From assembly GCF_023701525.1 (NCBI RefSeq), contig NZ_JAMQAW010000030.1, positions 62,001 through 126,000 on the forward strand: a stretch of DNA of 64,000 nt, read 5' to 3'. The number at the start of each line of letters is the position of its first letter. Position 1 is the stretch's first letter. The notes beneath the pieces were generated by a model. The model was not told the DNA's origin, searched no databases, and saw only the letters and a list, made by a program, of their open reading frames with translations. The stretch comes from Streptomyces albipurpureus (lineage in GTDB: Bacteria > Actinomycetota > Actinomycetes > Streptomycetales > Streptomycetaceae). Position numbers and translations under genes: made by a program. Of this stretch, positions 27,923-35,981 are shown in pieces.

Positions 27923-29581
27923 TCAGCTGTCGCCCTCGCGTTGGCCGAGGATGAGGTCCGCCTTGTTCTCCTTGCCGGCCCTCTCGTACGTCACGGTGAC
28001 CTTGTCCCCCGGCTTGTGGTTCCAGATCTCGCTGATCAACGTCGGGCCGCTGTCGATCGGCTTGTCGTTGAACCGGGTGATCACATCGCCCGCCTTAAGG
28101 CCTGCCTTCGCCGCCGGACCGCTTGCGACCACCGCGGCCGTGCCGCCCGCGCCCTGAGTGGCGATCTTGGCGCCAGTGCCCTTGCCGGCCATGTCGACGG
28201 TGGCGCCGATCACCGGGTAGACCGGCTTACCGGACTTGATCAGCTGTTCCGCGACGTTCTTCGCCTGGTTGATCGGGATGGCGAAGCCCAGGCCGATCGA
28301 GCCCGCTTGGGATTGGCCGAAGCCGCCGCCGGTGGACTGGATGGCGGAGTTGATGCCGATCACCGCGCCACGCGAGTCCAGCAGCGGACCGCCCGAGTTC
28401 CCCGGGTTGATCGAGGCGTCCGTCTGCAGCGCGCTCATGTAGGAGTTCTTGCCACTGGCAGCGTCTCCCGAGGCCACCGGGCGGTTCTTCGCGCTGATGA
28501 TTCCCGTGGTGACCGTGTTCGACAGGCCGAACGGGGCACCGATGGCGATCGTCGAGTCGCCGACCGCCACCTTCTGCGAATCGCCGAGCGCCAGCGGCGC
28601 CAGCCCCGCCGGGGCGCTCTTCAGCTTCAGTACGGCGACGTCATAGCCCTGCGCCCGGCCGACCACCTCGGCGTCGTACTCCTTACCGTTCGAGAACGTC
28701 ACCGAGAGCGTCCCACCGGCCGCGGCTGAGGCGACCACATGGTTGTTGGTGAGGATGTGGCCTTCCTGGTCATAGACGAAGCCGGTGCCGGTGCCGCCCT
28801 CTTCCTGGCCGTTTCCGCCGCCGCCCGGGTCGGCTTCGCCGCGGCTTGCCTTCGCCTCGATGGTGACCACGCTCGGCAGGGCCTTCGAAGCGACCGAGGC
28901 CACCGTTCCAGGCTCGCGCTTGAGGTCCACCGGAGTGTTCCCAGCGGAGACCGTCGTGGAGTTGATGTCGTTGTCGTTGCGCTCGGCCGCCCAGTAGCCG
29001 ATGCCGCCGCCGACACCACCCGCGACCAGCGCCGCGACCAGTACCGCCGCGACCAGTCCACCTGGCCGCTTGGGCCGGGGGCCACCACCGGGCTGGACCG
29101 GCGCGCCCCAGGCGGAGCCGTCACCGCCGCCGGGCGCGCCATAGGCGCCGTAGGAAGGGAGAGCGGGCGGGGCGGGCGGCCAGCCCGCTCCCTGGTGGGA
29201 CGCGCCCGCTCCTTGATGCGACGCGGCAGCGGGGGCCGCCGGCTGCGGTTGTCCGGCGTGAGCGGCCGCGAACGCCCCCGAGCCCGCGGCAGGTCCCTGC
29301 CCATGGCCGGCGGAGCCATGGGGCGGCTCCCCATAGCCCGAGCCGGGATGCGATGGCGCTGCCGGAGCAGCGTCAGCCGGGACGGCCGGGGGTGCGGACT
29401 GCGGCACCGGCCCGGGCGGCCCCACCGGTGCCGCCCCCGGCACGGGAGGGGCAGTCGGCGCAGCAGGCTCCGACGCGGAAGTCCCCGCAGGAGGACCGTC
29501 AGGAGCCGCTGCCGGCACAGGAGGTACGGACGGGGCGGCCGGCTGCGCAGTGCCCTCGTTGTCCTCGTTCTCAGTGCTCAC
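27923..29581 (-). CDS. HtrA/DegP-like membrane-anchored serine protease with PDZ domain
   Basis: The protein has 552 residues; GTG at 29581 follows GAGGAGAGAG. Residues 1-175 are a long Pro/Ala/Gly-rich cytoplasmic tail with repeats such as ASHQGAG. One membrane helix follows (GGLVAAVLVAALVAGGVGGG, about 178-197). The trypsin-like domain has the complete triad: His in ILTNNHVVAS, Asp in GYDVAVLKL and Ser in NPGNSGGPLL. A C-terminal PDZ domain (about 455-545, PAAKAGLKAGDVITRFNDKP) would bind substrate C-termini. The product should face the outside of the membrane, degrading or chaperoning misfolded exported proteins. The long Pro-rich N-terminus is typical of Streptomyces members. Single gene; 295 bases separate it from the divergent glycerophosphodiesterase. 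Confidence 0.93.
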   Translation of the reverse strand: MSTENEDNEGTAQPAAPSVPPVPAAAPDGPPAGTSASEPAAPTAPPVPGAAPVGPPGPVPQSAPPAVPADAAPAAPSHPGSGYGEPPHGSAGHGQGPAAGSGAFAAAHAGQPQPAAPAAASHQGAGASHQGAGWPPAPPALPSYGAYGAPGGGDGSAWGAPVQPGGGPRPKRPGGLVAAVLVAALVAGGVGGGIGYWAAERNDNDINSTTVSAGNTPVDLKREPGTVASVASKALPSVVTIEAKASRGEADPGGGGNGQEEGGTGTGFVYDQEGHILTNNHVVASAAAGGTLSVTFSNGKEYDAEVVGRAQGYDVAVLKLKSAPAGLAPLALGDSQKVAVGDSTIAIGAPFGLSNTVTTGIISAKNRPVASGDAASGKNSYMSALQTDASINPGNSGGPLLDSRGAVIGINSAIQSTGGGFGQSQAGSIGLGFAIPINQAKNVAEQLIKSGKPVYPVIGATVDMAGKGTGAKIATQGAGGTAAVVASGPAAKAGLKAGDVITRFNDKPIDSGPTLISEIWNHKPGDKVTVTYERAGKENKADLILGQREGDS

Positions 29582-29876
29582 GGCTCTCTCCTCAGATTTT
29601 GCGGATCGACGGGATTCACGGCGTTCGCAAGATCCAGTCGCCCACAGTTCGCTCACTTCAGCAGGGAATCCGCTTCGGCAGCCGGCCCAGTCTGTTCAGG
29701 TCAGCATTTCCCACGGCTCGTCAGGCCACTGTAAGCAGGACCTGTGCATATCCCGGTAATTCTTTACTTCCGACAAAACGGGCGCACCCGTAGGGCGTCG
29801 GCGAGAGCCGCCGTCCATCCGCCGAGAAGCCTCCGGGGCAGCCCCGTGGAGACTCCTTCCCGTTCTCGATGACACC

Positions 29877-30698
29877 ATGACCCGGGTGACTCAAGCACGG
29901 CAGCACCACATTCAGGTCGTCGCTCACAGAGGAGCGTCCGAAGACGCCCCCGAGCACACTCTGGCCGCGTATATGAAGGCCATCGACGACGGCGCGGACG
30001 CCCTCGAATGCGATGTGCGCCTCACCGCGGACGGCCACCTCGTCTGTGTTCACGACCGCCGCGTGAACCGTACGTCCAACGGCCGCGGCGCCGTCTCCGC
30101 CCTGGAGCTCGCGGACCTCGCCACTCTCGACTTCGGCACCTGGAAGGGTCGCGAGGACTCCGTGGAGAGCCCCGACTGGGGGGACCCCTCCCTCACCTCC
30201 GTCCTCACCCTGGAGCGGCTGCTCGAACTGGTCGCCGACTCCGGGCGAAGGGTCGAGTTGGCGATCGAGACCAAGCATCCGACGCGTTGGGCGGGCCAAG
30301 TGGAGGAACGGCTGCTCCAGCTCCTTGGCCGATTCGGTCTCGCCGGACCGGCCGCGGCCGAGGATTCGCCCGTACGCATCATGAGCTTCTCGCCCCGTTC
30401 GCTGCACCGGATCGCGGCAGCGGCCCCGACCATCCCCACGGTCTATCTGATGCAGTTCGTCAGCCCGCGACTGCGGGATGGACGACTGCCGGCCGGGGCG
30501 CGGATCGCCGGCCCCAGCATCCGGATCGTCCGGAACAACCCCGGCTATCTCGAACGGCTGCATCAGGCGGGCCATCGCGTCCATGTGTGGACCGTCAATG
30601 AACCCGAGGACGTGGAGCTGTGCGCCCGACTCGGGGTCGAGGCGATCATCACCAACCGGCCCCGGCAGGTACTGACCCAGCTGGGCCGCGCTCATTGA
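29877..30698 (+). CDS. Glycerophosphodiester phosphodiesterase
   Basis: The protein has 273 residues from ATG at 29877, with no strong ribosome site. It hydrolyses glycerophosphodiesters from phospholipid turnover to glycerol-3-phosphate and an alcohol. The GDPD signature residues are present: VVAHRGASEDAPEHTLAAY (His, Arg, Glu), ALECDVRLTADGHLVCVHD (Glu, Asp, His) and ELAIETKHP (Glu and Lys). C-terminal VHVWTVNEPEDVELCARLGV is also characteristic. It has no signal peptide, so it is the cytoplasmic type. Gene order beside the HtrA-like gene is, from memory, conserved in Streptomyces. Nothing unusual is seen. Confidence 0.93.
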   Translation: MTRVTQARQHHIQVVAHRGASEDAPEHTLAAYMKAIDDGADALECDVRLTADGHLVCVHDRRVNRTSNGRGAVSALELADLATLDFGTWKGREDSVESPDWGDPSLTSVLTLERLLELVADSGRRVELAIETKHPTRWAGQVEERLLQLLGRFGLAGPAAAEDSPVRIMSFSPRSLHRIAAAAPTIPTVYLMQFVSPRLRDGRLPAGARIAGPSIRIVRNNPGYLERLHQAGHRVHVWTVNEPEDVELCARLGVEAIITNRPRQVLTQLGRAH

Positions 30699-30866
30699 CA
30701 CCTGTCACCAACGACAGTAGCTGCCACCACCATCACAGGGAGTGCACCGGCGCGTTCGATGCGTGCTCGTCCATCAAGAGTGCGTCACAGGCCCGTCTCC
30801 GAACGGTTTCCGGTCCAGTCCAATGGGGCATCCAAACCGTGGCGTGGGGCAAAGGAGGTCTCGGGG

Positions 30867-31379
30867 GTGGCGTTGGTGGTGGCACAAGAAGTGCCCACGT
30901 CGTCGAGCATGGCCGTACCCCATGGCCCTGCGGGCGTGGGCGAAGCAAGGCACCGGATGCGGGAGCAGTTGCGCCGCGGCGGGTTGCCGGAGTCGGTTGT
31001 CGACGATGCGATTCTTATTCTTTCCGAGCTTCTCAGCAATGCCTGCCGACACGGCAGGCCGCTGGGACACGCGGAGGTGGGCGACGGAAACATTCGCGCC
31101 GCATGGCGCTTCGACAGAACGGGTGGATTGACGGTTGAGGTGACGGACGGAGGCGGCCCGACTCGCCCCATCCCCGCCACACCATCGGTCACGGCCCGAG
31201 GTGGTCGTGGACTCAACATCATCAGCGCTCTGGCGCAGGAGTGGGGTGTTCGCGACAGCGCGGCGGGCGAAGTCACCGTATGGGTAGTTGTTACCAAGGG
31301 TCATCGCCGCGACGATTTTGCTACGCGCGTCACTGGTCCCGGATTCGACTTCTCGGAGGTGTATGACGATCTCAGCTGA
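30867..31379 (+). CDS. RsbW-like ATP-binding regulatory protein (HATPase_c)
   Basis: The protein has 170 residues; GTG at 30867 is fixed by AAAGGAGG eight bases upstream. The Bergerat ATP fold is complete: N box AILILSELLSNACRHG, G1 box VEVTDGGGPT and G2 box ARGGRGLNIISALAQ. There is no dimerisation/His domain, as in anti-sigma-factor kinases of the RsbW/SpoIIAB type, which are very numerous in Streptomyces. Such proteins bind a sigma factor or phosphorylate an STAS-domain antagonist. No partner gene is adjacent, but a SpoIIE-type phosphatase and a second RsbW-like gene lie within 9 kb. The C-terminal 25 residues (TRVTGPGFDFSEVYDDL) are an acidic tail. Confidence 0.88.
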   Translation: MALVVAQEVPTSSSMAVPHGPAGVGEARHRMREQLRRGGLPESVVDDAILILSELLSNACRHGRPLGHAEVGDGNIRAAWRFDRTGGLTVEVTDGGGPTRPIPATPSVTARGGRGLNIISALAQEWGVRDSAAGEVTVWVVVTKGHRRDDFATRVTGPGFDFSEVYDDLS

Positions 31380-32203
31380 TCAGCGAGGTGTACCAGACCT
31401 CTGACATATGGCCTGTGGCATATGCGGTGAACGCGGACAGGAGTGCTCCCCGTGTTCCCGCCGTCGGTCAACCAGGGCAAGGCAGTACGGGCGGTTCGGC
31501 TACGACTCGACTATGACCGCTGTGCGAGGGTCATTCGAGAGCAACGGTGACAGAGGGCGACCGACAATCGCCCGCAAGGCCGTGCCGCCGGTTGGGAACC
31601 GACCCTGTTGTGCTCTTGTCCCCTGCTGAGAGGACTCCAGGGCACTCCAGAAGACTTAAGGACCCAGCGGGCATAAGAGGCCGAGGGCTTAGCGGACTGT
31701 TCTCCTGAAGGGCTCTCTTGAGCGGCTCAATTCCTTCGCTCTCACGATGGATTCCTCGGTTTCCCTCTACCTACCTACCCGCCGCACTCATTGTTTTCCT
31801 CTTGTACCTGAGCCTCATCCCGACATGCGGCATATGGGCTTCTCGCCAGCACTCGTAACTCAACGCCGGCAGGGCTCGCGCAGAGCGGGCACCCCGTCCC
31901 CGCGGAGATATCGCCGATCAGACGGCGACAAGGATCAGACGGCAACAAGCCTTCCGCAGCGGCGCCGACAAGCCAGGAAACGGCCGACCGACCGACCGGC
32001 CAACTCGCCGGGCCAGCACTGCCCGTACCGCCGAACAGCCAGCTCAGCGGCGAACCGGGGCGAGCCTCGAACGGCCGGGTGGCCGGACGGTTTGAGCAGC
32101 CAGGCGCCGGGACGGCCCGGTGTCCGAGTGCCACTCCAAGAGCGACGGACGGCTAGGCTCGCGCAAACACAGCACCTCCGCCGCTATCGGGAGAAGCCGC
32201 ACC
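31380..32203. other. Spacer with one candidate 32-codon ORF
   Basis: About 820 bases with little recognisable content. The only tempting element is a 32-codon frame at 31452-31550 (plus strand), starting GTG eight bases after AGGAG and encoding a basic peptide ending YDRCARVIREQR, 72 bases behind the RsbW-like stop codon. Its codon bias is weak and I give it about one chance in four. No terminator, tRNA or operator is evident in the rest. Confidence 0.3.
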
Positions 32204-33199
32204 ATGGCCAAGAAGCGCCCCCAGACCAAGGCATCGAAGCCTCAGCCCCACCAGGGCCGCGGCGGCAATGAGCCCGTGCCCGTGGTGGGAGCACGCGAGC
32301 CCTGCCCCTGCGGATCTGGGCGCCGCTACAAGGCATGCCATGGCCGTGCTGCCGCGCATGCCGTCACCGAGTTGGTCCAGCGCCCCTTCGAAGGGTTGCC
32401 CGGTGAGTGCGACTGGGTCGCCCTGCGCGAACTGGTCCCCGCCGCGACGGTACGGCTCACGCTCAAGGACGGACTGCCCGACGGGGTGCCGTCCGTGACC
32501 CTGGCGACGGTACTGCCCATGGCCTGGCCGGCACTGCGTCGGGACGACGGTTCCGTACTGCTTGGCCTCCAGAACGACACGGCGAGCGGTGATCTGAGCC
32601 GCGATCTCGCCGACACCCTGACCCGTGCGCTGACCGTTGAACCGGGTAACCCCGTCCCTCCCGCGAGTAGGGCCGGCGTCCTTCAGGGGGAGGGTCCCCG
32701 CCTTCAGGATCTTCTTGACCTCAATGCGCCCTTTGAGCCGCGAGTACATTCCGGTTTTGAGTTCTGGGTGCCGGAGTCCACGGAGGAGTCGGCCCCCGAG
32801 GTGGCCGCGTCCCTGGAGCGGGCGAACGCCGCCGCCATCCCCACCGTCAAGCTCTCCAGCGTGGACGCGGCGTACTGGTGCGAGACCCCGGAGAAGAACC
32901 ACCTCCGCTGGGTCATGTCCCACCCCGAGGAGAAACTGCTGGACTCGCTTGCCCGGCTGTACGCGGCCGGGCAGGCTTCGCTGGGTGAGAACACCCGGCT
33001 CGTCGGATCGTTCCGCGCCCACGGACTGGTGGTTCCGGTCTGGGACCTGCCCACCACGATGGGCGCGGAAGAGTGTGAGAAGCCAGCTGCCGAATTCATC
33101 GAGCGGCTGGCCGAGGCTCTCGCTCAGGACGCTCCGCTTTCGGCTGCGGAGCGTCGGGCGCGCAGTGGACTCACCAACCGTCAGGTCACCTTGAGCTGA
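32204..33199 (+). CDS. DUF5926-family protein with N-terminal SEC-C zinc motif
   Basis: The protein has 331 residues. ATG at 32204 follows GGGAGA by about nine bases; an upstream in-frame start adds unlikely sequence. Residues 1-25 are Lys/Gln-rich. At about 30-45 is a SEC-C zinc-binding motif, EPCPCGSGRRYKACHG (Cys-x-Cys-x8-Cys-His), the same as at the C-terminus of SecA, where it binds Zn and partners such as SecB or ribosomes. The remaining 290 residues are the actinobacterial DUF5926 domain, acidic and soluble (FEFWVPESTEESAPE, CETPEKNHLRWVMSHPEEKL). Its function is unknown; a role near the ribosome or secretion machinery is only suggested by the SEC-C motif. A good terminator follows. 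Confidence 0.85.
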   Translation: MAKKRPQTKASKPQPHQGRGGNEPVPVVGAREPCPCGSGRRYKACHGRAAAHAVTELVQRPFEGLPGECDWVALRELVPAATVRLTLKDGLPDGVPSVTLATVLPMAWPALRRDDGSVLLGLQNDTASGDLSRDLADTLTRALTVEPGNPVPPASRAGVLQGEGPRLQDLLDLNAPFEPRVHSGFEFWVPESTEESAPEVAASLERANAAAIPTVKLSSVDAAYWCETPEKNHLRWVMSHPEEKLLDSLARLYAAGQASLGENTRLVGSFRAHGLVVPVWDLPTTMGAEECEKPAAEFIERLAEALAQDAPLSAAERRARSGLTNRQVTLS

Positions 33200-33231
33200 G
33201 AACTTGAACTGATCCCGGGCGTAGGCCGCTG

Positions 33232-33264
33232 GGGCTCAGAGCACGGGGTCGATGCTCTGAGCCC
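33232..33264 (+). terminator. Terminator of the DUF5926 gene
   Basis: Perfect 12-bp inverted repeat GGGCTCAGAGCA / TGCTCTGAGCCC with a 9-base loop, 33 bases past the stop codon. Confidence 0.85.
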
Positions 33265-33370
33265 AGTCAGGGAGCCGGGGCAAGGGCTGGAGGCCTGGGG
33301 GCTGGGGCGTGAGCCAGGTGGTTGAAACCCGGCTCGCTCGGACCCTCGACCGTCTCCGCACCGCCGTTCG

Positions 33371-33540
33371 TCACTCAGTGGGACAAGCTGAGTGACTCGA
33401 GTCACAACTGCCCTTACCGTGAGCTGAATCCTTGTCTGAATTCCCGAGATCGAATTTGCGAACCGCAGATCTCTTGTTACCGTTCTATAAGCCCGGTCGC
33501 TGGTGCATCCCCCGTCGCCAGCGACCGGGCGTCTGCTTTT
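33371..33540 (+). ncRNA. Candidate structured RNA or attenuator ending in an intrinsic terminator
   Basis: Three elements lie close together. TCACTCAG (33371-33378) pairs with CTGAGTGA (33388-33395). The overlapping GTGACTCGAGTCAC (33392-33405) is a perfect 14-bp palindrome, so the two foldings exclude each other. At 33491-33530 a 13-bp stem GCCCGGTCGCTGG / CCAGCGACCGGGC is followed by GTCTGCTTTT, an intrinsic terminator with a U run, rare in this genome type. A promoter-like TTGCGA-16-TACCGT (33456-33483) sits just before the terminator. No coding sequence fits inside. It could be a small RNA, or a leader controlling something downstream. No known riboswitch class is recognised. Confidence 0.4.
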
Positions 33541-34392
33541 CCACGGAGTGATCACCTCCGATGACAGTACGTCAGCAAACCTCAACGGCCTTCACTGGCA
33601 ACGGAGTTGCTGCCGAACGGCAGGAGGGGTCACCACCGTCGGAGTCATCGACGACGGCGAACTCCGCAACGGCCCAAAAGTCCATGGCCCTGCCGTTGGC
33701 ACTACCACGGGAAAACTCCCGCGAGGTCTCGCAGAGCCGCGGTTCATCACTCGCTTCGGCCATGCAGGTGCTCTGCGAAGTGCGTCTTTCAACTGCCATG
33801 AGAGTCCCTGCGGAACTTCAATTCTCGGCCTGTTGCATTGCGGTGGTACGTACGCGTCCCAGTGTTCCGGGCGGGGTGAGCACACGGTTCGGCGCCTCTG
33901 CTCCCTCGGGAGGCACACGTTCCGTGCTCGCGTCGGGCGAGACTTGGGGGATGGGAGACATGCCCCCCTGCCCACTGTCGCCCGCGGCCGGTCCTATCGC
34001 CGCGCCCGGCGTGGGGAAGGCCCCTTGTCGGGCGTTGGGCCTAGGGGCGATCGGCGGGTGCGGAGCATGGGCCATGAGTGATCCATGGGGGTGGAAGCAG
34101 CTTTCAGCGTCCGAAATCCGAGCGCTGGGGTTCTGTTTCGGCCTTCTGCCACGCTGATGACGATCACCTCAGCCCCAGTAACCCATAACCGTGTCCGCCA
34201 GCAGCGGCACCGGAGCCCGGCCGCCCCAGACGCCGGAGAAGACACCGGCCCGATGGAGCATGGGCCAGCTGTCGGCTGAGCGACTGTTCCCGCTGTTCCC
34301 GCTAGGAAATGTTCCCGACAGGAAACGGATGGCCTACGCCATCCAGGGCGTATGAGTGACCAGCGCCCCGCACCTGGCCGCCGTACGACTCA
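33541..34392. other. Spacer of uncertain coding status after the structured element
   Basis: A 198-codon frame opens at an ATG at 33561 (MTVRQQTSTAFTGNG...) directly behind the U-tract terminator, but its codon use lacks the usual third-position G/C bias, there is no ribosome site and no domain is recognised. Several other frames are equally open. It may be a decayed gene or plain spacer. I see nothing else that can be supported. Confidence 0.35.
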
Positions 34393-34426
34393 GGCCGGCT
34401 CCTACCCGTACGGGTGAGAGCCGGCC
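34393..34426. terminator. Terminator-like hairpin downstream of the PrimPol-like gene
   Basis: Inverted repeat GGCCGGCTC / GAGCCGGCC enclosing a second palindrome, ACCCGTACGGGT. It lies about 140 bases past the minus-strand stop codon at 34565. Confidence 0.55.
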
Positions 34427-34564
34427 GTCGAGGTCTCGCAGGTTCATCCGCGCACAGGCCGCCGTGCTCGCAAGGTGCCAGCGACTACGTGAGTAGTGCC
34501 AGCCCGCACGGACTACGGGGCGGCTCCACTGGGGAGATGGCGCTGTGCGCGGGGCGGCGGGAGG

Positions 34565-35266
34565 TCAGTACGAGAGACGGCTTCCGCCGTCGGGCGCGCT
34601 GGTGCTCGCTTCCACCAGTGCGTCCACCACCGCCTCCACCTTGGGCAGCCATGGGGCAGCGGTGCCAGGCAGCGGTGCACGCTCCCATCGGACCTGCCCC
34701 GCCCCCGTCTCCGAGGGAGGTAGTACGAGATAGCCGCCCTCGCCGTGGAATCGCAGCGAACTCGGCACGCAGTCCTTCGCGAAGAGAAGCTCTCCGAGCT
34801 CCTCCAGGCTGTAGGGCGCGACCAGCAGCGACCATCGCGTGGGTGTTGCGACTACCGGCCCCAGCCGCAGGTTCATTCCGTCGAGCACCGACAGCGCCCG
34901 GGCCCCGGCCACTGCCGGGAGACTGATCGCGCAGGGCGCGTTCTTGCCGGTGGCGAGGATGAGTGGGGCGGTGGGACGGTTCGTCCACCACCACCGCACC
35001 ATCCGCTCGTCGGTTGTTGCAGCAAGGAGTCCGGGTTCGAAGGGGTGCGCGCCGGGTACGACGCACTCGGGGTCGGGGCAGGCACAACCGGCTCCACGGG
35101 CATCACGACCACCGCGAGCACTGACCGTCTTGGGCCCCACACCGGGGAGTACGGGCCATTGCCACTCGGTGGCGCAGATGAGCGCCGTTTCCAGCTGTGC
35201 CAGCTGTACAGGTCCCCTCTTACGCCGAAACCGGAGCCTGCGTCGCCTTCCGAGGATCTCGCGCAT
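34565..35266 (-). CDS. PrimPol-like protein with degenerate active site
   Basis: The protein has 233 residues; ATG at 35266 follows AAAGGAA. The overall plan is that of the actinobacterial DNA primase/polymerase domain: a basic N-terminus, a Cys-rich segment CACPDPECVVPGAHPF, TDERMVRWWWTNRP, then LILATGKNAPCAISLP. Compared with the active PrimPol at 20891, the catalytic positions have changed: DLD reads ISLPAV, the GGRH motif reads TPTRWSLLVAP, and IDVRGxGGYLVxPGS reads LRFHGEGGYLVLPPS. It is therefore probably not a polymerase and may act as a DNA- or nucleotide-binding regulator (inference). It is much shorter than the active protein. Such genes are, from memory, common at this position in Streptomyces. 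It stands alone, convergent with the spacer region. Confidence 0.75.
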   Translation of the reverse strand: MREILGRRRRLRFRRKRGPVQLAQLETALICATEWQWPVLPGVGPKTVSARGGRDARGAGCACPDPECVVPGAHPFEPGLLAATTDERMVRWWWTNRPTAPLILATGKNAPCAISLPAVAGARALSVLDGMNLRLGPVVATPTRWSLLVAPYSLEELGELLFAKDCVPSSLRFHGEGGYLVLPPSETGAGQVRWERAPLPGTAAPWLPKVEAVVDALVEASTSAPDGGSRLSY

Positions 35267-35800
35267 GAGCGCTCGTTCCTTTCCGTTGAACGCCGAGGTC
35301 CACATCACACCATGTGTGCAGCTTCACTGTGCGTACACATGCCTATTGGCTGTACGAGTACATTCTGGTCGGCGTATCACCGCCCCCTGCCGGTGTGGCA
35401 TGGGCGACCCCCGCTTCGCCTGCGACAGGATCGCCGCCGGGGGCCGAACGTGGGCTGTGCTCCATCGAACGCGCGGCCAGGAATGGCGCGCGCCTGGCGC
35501 TTGCTGTCAGCGCCCGCTGTTCTGTCCCGTTATAACGGATCAGCCCCATCGCTGTGGGGATCTGCCGTGGACTCCTGGCGCGACCTACGCCTGTAAGGAC
35601 GCCTGAGCCGGTCGCAAGGTTCCGGGACGATACCAACTGCCCCTGGCCATCACCGTTTACGTACCCACCACGTTTGGTATGACGCTTCCGCCGATGCCTC
35701 CTTCAGGGTTCCCTCCCTGAAGAGATCCACCGAGGGATCAACTGCCGAACACCCTCAGTCGACCTCAATTACCCTCCATCAGGTGCATTTTTCGGCCAAG
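35267..35800. other. Intergenic region with a 12-bp palindrome
   Basis: No supported gene. CCGTTATAACGG (35527-35538) is a perfect palindrome in an A/T-richer patch and could be an operator. The region also holds the promoter of the leftward PrimPol-like gene. Confidence 0.4.
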
Positions 35801-35829
35801 TTCAAGAATCGTTCAAGAGAAGTTCAAGA
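35801..35829 (+). promoter_or_regulatory. Three heptamer direct repeats with 11-bp period (SARP/OmpR-type site candidate)
   Basis: TTCAAGA occurs at 35801-35807, 35812-35818 and 35823-35829, i.e. heptamers separated by 4 bp. This is the geometry bound by SARP and other OmpR-like activators, which sit on successive helical turns over the -35 region. It lies about 110-180 bases upstream of the phosphatase start. Confidence 0.5.
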
Positions 35830-35936
35830 GCACACAGACACCATCAATCCCACTGGTCCAATGCTGGACATCCCCTTCCTTCTGCGTGTACATGTGGATG
35901 CATGGGTAGCGGCCCAGAATCAGCTGGGGGTTTGCA

Positions 35937-35981
35937 ATGCCATTGAGCGAAATGCGCCAGTCAAAAAGTCGGCTGCCATGA
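35937..35981 (+). CDS. Candidate 14-codon leader peptide overlapping the phosphatase start
   Basis: ATG at 35937 follows GGGGG by six bases, the best ribosome site in the area. The frame reads MPLSEMRQSKSRLP and ends with TGA whose bases overlap the ATG at 35978 (ATGA). This could couple translation of the phosphatase to a short upstream peptide. The alternative is that the phosphatase starts at one of several in-frame codons further upstream. Confidence 0.4.
   Translation: MPLSEMRQSKSRLP

Noticed and set aside
31408..31629. 73-codon frame starting MACGICGERGQECSPC
   Set aside because: The two Cys pairs look like a zinc motif, but there is no ribosome site and the rest is not protein-like.
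33561..34157. 198-codon plus-strand frame behind the intrinsic terminator
   Set aside because: Weak codon bias, no ribosome site, no domain; kept only as a note in the spacer entry.
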